This document shows positions 60,651-64,000 of a stretch of 64,000 nt of DNA, piece by piece. The translations under genes and the position numbers were made by a program. The stretch is from contig JBKBQA010000004.1 in the NCBI GenBank assembly GCA_046292765.1, positions 62,001-126,000 on the forward strand, given 5' to 3'. The DNA is from PGZG01 sp046292765 (GTDB taxonomy: Bacteria > Pseudomonadota > Gammaproteobacteria > Pseudomonadales > Alcanivoracaceae). Below the pieces are notes generated by a model. That model saw nothing but the letters and a program-made list of their open reading frames with translations. It did not search any database and had not been told where the DNA came from. Numbering within the stretch: the stretch's first letter is position 1; each line of letters begins with the position of its first letter.

Positions 60651-62228
60651 ATGAACCCGCTCGACGAGATTCGCAAACGCCGCACCTTCGCCATTATTTC
60701 CCACCCGGACGCCGGTAAGACCACCATTACCGAAAAGTTGCTGCTGTACGGCAATCTGATCCAGACGGCGGGCACCGTGAAGGGCAAGAAATCCGGCAAG
60801 CACGCCACCTCCGACTGGATGGAGATGGAGAAGGAGCGTGGCATCTCGGTGACCACCTCGGTGATGCAGTTTCCCTACAAGCACGCCATGGTCAACCTGC
60901 TCGATACTCCTGGCCACGCCGACTTTTCGGAAGATACCTACCGAACCCTGACTGCGGTGGACTCGGCATTGATGGTGATCGACTGCGCCAAGGGCGTGGA
61001 AGAGCGGACCATCAAACTGATGGAAGTGTGCCGCCTGCGCGATACCCCGATCCTGACCTTCATCAACAAGATGGATCGCGAAGTGCGCGACCCGATCGAA
61101 GTGATGGATGAAGTGGAAGAGGTGCTGGGCATTCAGTGCAGCCCGATTACCTGGCCGATCGGCATGGGCAAGGAGTTCAAGGGCGTCTACAACCTGCTCA
61201 CCGACACCACCGTGCTGTATCAGACCGGTAAGGGCCACACCATTCAGGAAGTGCGCGCCATTCAGGGGCTGAACAATCCCGAGCTGGACAAGGCAGTCGG
61301 CAGCTATGCGACCGAATTGCGCGACACGCTGGAACTGGTGCAGGGCGCCAGCCATGAATTTGATCTGCAAGCCTTCCTTGCCGGCAAGCTGACGCCGGTA
61401 TTTTTTGGTACTGCGCTTGGTAACTTTGGTGTCGACCACCTGCTCGATGGTCTGGTGCAATGGGCGCCGACACCGCTGCCGCGCGCCGCAGAAGAGCGCA
61501 CCGTGAGCGCCGATGAACCGAAATTCACCGGCTTCGTGTTCAAGATCCAGGCCAATATGGATCCCAAGCACCGCGACCGCATTGCCTTTATGCGGATCTG
61601 CTCAGGAAAATTCGAGAAGGGCATTAAATTGCTGCAGGGTCGCACCGGCAAAGAAATGCGCATCGCCGATGCCCTGACGTTTCTCGCTGGCGACCGGGAA
61701 AATATCGAAGAAGCCTTCGCCGGCGATATTATCGGCTTGCACAACCACGGCACCATCCAGATTGGCGACACCTTCAGCGAAGGCGAGAAACTGCGCTTCA
61801 CTGGCATCCCGTTTTTTGCCCCGGAGTTGTTCCGTCGCGTGGTGCTGCGTGATCCGCTCAAATCCAAGCAGCTGCATAAAGGCCTGACCCAGCTATCGGA
61901 AGAGGGCGCCGTGCAGGTGTTCTTCCCGCTGAAAAACAATGACGTCATTCTCGGTGCGGTCGGTTCCCTGCAGTTCGACGTGGTGGCCCACCGCCTGAAG
62001 CATGAATACGGCGTCGAATGCGCTTACGATGTCATCAGTGTCGCCACCGCCCGCTGGACCAATGCTGAAAACGAGCGCGAGCTGGAAAAATTCCGCGACA
62101 AGGCCTACGAAAATCTGGCCCTCGATGGCGCAGGCTTTCTGACCTATCTCGCGCCCACTCGGGTCAACCTGCAGCTGGCGCAGGAGCGCCATCCGGACAT
62201 CCGCTTCCGCGAAACCCGGGAGATCTGA
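60651..62228 (+). CDS. prfC: PrfC (RF3), peptide chain release factor 3
   Basis: The 525-residue translational GTPase recycles RF1 and RF2 after termination. The G motifs are present: SHPDAGKTT (G1), the ISVTTSVM switch, DTPGHADF (G3), NKMD (G4). The RF3 domains follow. An upstream open frame of 110 codons is rejected because MNPLDEIRKRRTFAIISHPD is the conserved N-terminus; the ribosome binding site is weak. Confidence 0.97.
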   Translation: MNPLDEIRKRRTFAIISHPDAGKTTITEKLLLYGNLIQTAGTVKGKKSGKHATSDWMEMEKERGISVTTSVMQFPYKHAMVNLLDTPGHADFSEDTYRTLTAVDSALMVIDCAKGVEERTIKLMEVCRLRDTPILTFINKMDREVRDPIEVMDEVEEVLGIQCSPITWPIGMGKEFKGVYNLLTDTTVLYQTGKGHTIQEVRAIQGLNNPELDKAVGSYATELRDTLELVQGASHEFDLQAFLAGKLTPVFFGTALGNFGVDHLLDGLVQWAPTPLPRAAEERTVSADEPKFTGFVFKIQANMDPKHRDRIAFMRICSGKFEKGIKLLQGRTGKEMRIADALTFLAGDRENIEEAFAGDIIGLHNHGTIQIGDTFSEGEKLRFTGIPFFAPELFRRVVLRDPLKSKQLHKGLTQLSEEGAVQVFFPLKNNDVILGAVGSLQFDVVAHRLKHEYGVECAYDVISVATARWTNAENERELEKFRDKAYENLALDGAGFLTYLAPTRVNLQLAQERHPDIRFRETREI

Positions 62229-62357
62229 GCCCGGCCTGACACCCCTCTGTGCTCGCCCGTTTCGGGTTGGCGCACATTGCTATTCGGCGTGAGCCGGTGT
62301 ACAAGCGAAATAGCTGCCGTTCGGCACCACAATCGCTGCATACCGGAGGATGGACCC

Positions 62358-63014
62358 ATGGGCTTGCGCATCAATGACACTGCACCGGATTTCACGGCTT
62401 ATTCCACTGCTGGCAAGATCCACTTTCACGACTGGATCGGTGCCAGCTACGCCATCCTGTTTTCCCATCCCAAGGACTTTACCCCGGTATGCACCACCGA
62501 GTTCAGTGCGGTGGCACAACTGGCGCCCGAGTTCGCCCGGCGCAACACCAAAGTCATGGGCGTGTCGGTGGATAGTGTTGAGGAGCATGAGAAGTGGAAG
62601 CGGGATATCGAGTCCGTGGCCGGGGCGCCTGCGGATTTCCCGATTATCGATGACACCGCACTGACGGTGGCCAAGCTCTATGACATGCTGCCAGCCGATG
62701 CCTACTTGCCGGACGGCCGCACTCCTGCTCACACGGCGACGGTGCGAACGGTGTTCATTATCGGCCCTGACAAGAAGGTGCGCCTGACCATGAGCTACCC
62801 GATGTCAGTGGGACGCAACTTTGCCGAAATCCTGCGGGCACTGGATGCGGTGCAGGCCACCGACGGCGTGCCGATCGCAACCCCGGCCAACTGGGTGCCG
62901 GGGCAGGATGTGATCGTTGCGCTCAGTCTGAGCGATGATCAGGCGCGGGAGCGGTTTGGCCAGATCGACGTGCGTCTGCCCTATCTGCGATACACCCCGG
63001 CGCCGGCAAAGTGA
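62358..63014 (+). CDS. 1-Cys peroxiredoxin (Prx6 type)
   Basis: A 218-residue peroxidase that reduces hydrogen peroxide and organic hydroperoxides. The peroxidatic C45 is in HPKDFTPVCTTE and is the only cysteine in the protein, which fixes it as a 1-Cys enzyme; the length is that of Prx6. The ATG at 62358 has CGGAGGA 7 nt upstream; the nearby ATG at 62350 is in another frame. It needs an outside reductant and is followed by a thioredoxin-like gene. Confidence 0.94.
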   Translation: MGLRINDTAPDFTAYSTAGKIHFHDWIGASYAILFSHPKDFTPVCTTEFSAVAQLAPEFARRNTKVMGVSVDSVEEHEKWKRDIESVAGAPADFPIIDDTALTVAKLYDMLPADAYLPDGRTPAHTATVRTVFIIGPDKKVRLTMSYPMSVGRNFAEILRALDAVQATDGVPIATPANWVPGQDVIVALSLSDDQARERFGQIDVRLPYLRYTPAPAK

Positions 63015-63033
63015 GTTTTCTGTGCCGGCGGCG

Positions 63034-63372
63034 ATGCGGCGGATGAAAGCGGCCACCACCGGGTTCAATCCCGAGTACGCGGAGGATGCTCCATCCCTGG
63101 AAGAAATCACCGCGCTCGCCGGTGATGCCGTGCTGGAGTTCGGTGCGCCCTGGTGTGGTCACTGTATCGCCGCGCGGGAGCCAGTGGCGGCGTTGCTGCA
63201 AAGCCATCCCGACTGGCGGCATATCAAGATTTACGATGGCAAGGGCAAGCCACTCGGGCGGGCGTTTGGGGTCAAACTCTGGCCCACCGTGATTCTGCTT
63301 CGTGATGGCAGGGAGGTGGCCCGGGTGGCGCGTCCATTACGAGCCGATGATTTTGGCAACTGGGGCGGTTGA
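63034..63372 (+). CDS. Thioredoxin-like protein
   Basis: A small cytoplasmic thioredoxin-fold protein of about 112 residues with the redox site APWCGHC, cis-proline in KLWPTVILL and the C-terminal GREVARVARPL. The start is uncertain (ATG at 63034 or 63043, or GTG at 63022); none has a strong ribosome binding site. It begins 19 nt after the peroxiredoxin stop and might reduce it, which is an inference from position. Confidence 0.85.
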   Translation: MRRMKAATTGFNPEYAEDAPSLEEITALAGDAVLEFGAPWCGHCIAAREPVAALLQSHPDWRHIKIYDGKGKPLGRAFGVKLWPTVILLRDGREVARVARPLRADDFGNWGG

Positions 63373-63470
63373 TTGCTGTCGAACGGCTTCCCGTTGGCAG
63401 GCTGAATTCGGGTCGCGGACGGGCGCTAACGGCGGCACAATCAGGTTTCCGTTTCTGCCAGTCTGATTCG

Positions 63471-64000
63471 ATGTCGGATTATCAACGCATTGCCAGCGCG
63501 ATTGAGTATCTGGTCGCCAATAGCCAGCGGCAGCCCGCTGTAGAGGAAGTCGCCGCGCATGTCGGGCTGAGTGCCAGTCATTTCCAGCGCCTGTTCCGTC
63601 GCTGGGCGGGTTTGCCGCCCAAGCGATTTCTTCAGGTACTCACCATGGAACAGGCCAGAGCACGATTGTCGCAGTCGCAGCCGGTGTTGGCGGTCAGCGA
63701 GTGGGTGGGGCTGAGCAGCGCATCGCGCCTGTATGACCACTGTGTCCAGCTTGAGGCGATGACGCCGGGTGAGGTCGGTCGTGGTGGTGCCGGCCTGACC
63801 ATTGACTATGGTGTGCACGACAGCCCCTACGGCCCGCTGCTGGTGGCGATGACCAAACGCGGGATCTGTCGACTTGAGTTCGTTGAGGCAGAGGCAGATG
63901 CGGCGGCCTGGCTTGCGGCCCTCTGGCCTCAGGCAACACTGACCTTAAATCCGAAGCGCACAAGCGACCTGATGGCGCAGGTGTTTTCCGCTGATCCGCT
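63471..64000 (+). CDS. Ada-like protein: AraC-type HTH plus methylated-DNA-cysteine methyltransferase (3' end outside window)
   Basis: The frame from ATG 63471 stays open to the window end (176 codons). It begins directly with an AraC-type helix-turn-helix (HVGLSASHFQRLFRRWAGLPPKRFLQ, then a second helix pair SEWVGLSSASRLYDH), followed by LTIDYGVHDSPYGPLLVAMTKRGICRLEF, the entry to an O6-methylguanine-DNA methyltransferase domain. The Ada N-terminal zinc domain that repairs methylphosphotriesters is absent. The alkyl-acceptor PCHR motif would lie beyond the window. Confidence 0.85.
   Translation, partial: MSDYQRIASAIEYLVANSQRQPAVEEVAAHVGLSASHFQRLFRRWAGLPPKRFLQVLTMEQARARLSQSQPVLAVSEWVGLSSASRLYDHCVQLEAMTPGEVGRGGAGLTIDYGVHDSPYGPLLVAMTKRGICRLEFVEAEADAAAWLAALWPQATLTLNPKRTSDLMAQVFSADP

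Noticed and set aside
1..64000. CRISPR arrays, insertion sequences, prophage genes, toxin-antitoxin or known defence systems
   Set aside because: No direct-repeat/spacer pattern, transposase, integrase, phage structural gene or defence gene was recognised anywhere in the window.

Overview
The window is a gene-dense, GC-rich chromosomal segment of a Gammaproteobacterium. Gene order is the best taxonomic clue. It runs lpoA-rsmI-rnpB-mraZ-(dcw cluster)-lpxC-dciA-M23 peptidase-secA-argJ-mutT, then yacG-coaE-pilD-pilC-pilB // pilA ... nadC-DUF1631-ampD-ampE. Both blocks resemble Pseudomonas and its marine relatives (Alcanivorax-type organisms are plausible). The MurE DNPR motif (meso-diaminopimelate), a homodimeric-type AceE, a type A RNase P RNA and LpoA/LpxC all indicate a Gram-negative gammaproteobacterium. 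The genus cannot be fixed from sequence reading alone.

Layout. 1-3.1 kb: divergent lpoA (cut by the window edge) and rsmI, then the RNase P RNA gene with its terminator. 3.3-20.9 kb: a complete division and cell wall (dcw) cluster, mraZ-rsmH-ftsL-ftsI-murE-murF-mraY-murD-ftsW-murG-murC-ddl-ftsQ-ftsA-ftsZ, mostly with 1-11 nt overlaps. A four-repeat MraZ operator sits just downstream of the promoter, and lpxC closes the block before a terminator. 21-27.5 kb: dciA (opposite strand), an M23 peptidase, secA, argJ and a MutT/ThiE-like fusion. A perfect 27-bp inverted repeat separates this from the oppositely oriented yacG-coaE-pilD-pilC-pilB operon.

32.3-41.5 kb is the most distinctive region. 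A type IV pilin gene (pilA1) diverges from pilBCD. A strong intrinsic terminator separates it from a large membrane protein that looks like a GT-C (TMTC-like) glycosyltransferase with a TPR-like tail, and a second pilin gene (pilA2) follows. Each pilin gene has its own recognisable sigma-54 promoter (GG-N10-GC). Facing them, and lying downstream of nadC, is a visibly AT-richer five-gene cassette: Wzx-like flippase, two methyltransferases, a DPM1/GtrB-like GT2 and a GT4. My inference is a laterally acquired pilin-glycosylation island inserted between nadC and pilA.

41.5-64 kb: an alanine/sodium symporter, DUF1631 protein, ampD-ampE, pyruvate dehydrogenase aceE-aceF, a Spy-like periplasmic protein with a BaeSR-like two-component system, an unexplained 540-nt gap holding a minus-strand terminator, and a DoxX protein. 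Next come a rhombosortase with a DUF3592 membrane protein, leuA, a HolD-like psi subunit next to rimI, an SRPBCC protein, prfC, a 1-Cys peroxiredoxin with a thioredoxin-like protein, and the start of an Ada-like protein that runs off the window.

All calls come from reading the sequence and remembered family knowledge; no database search was run.
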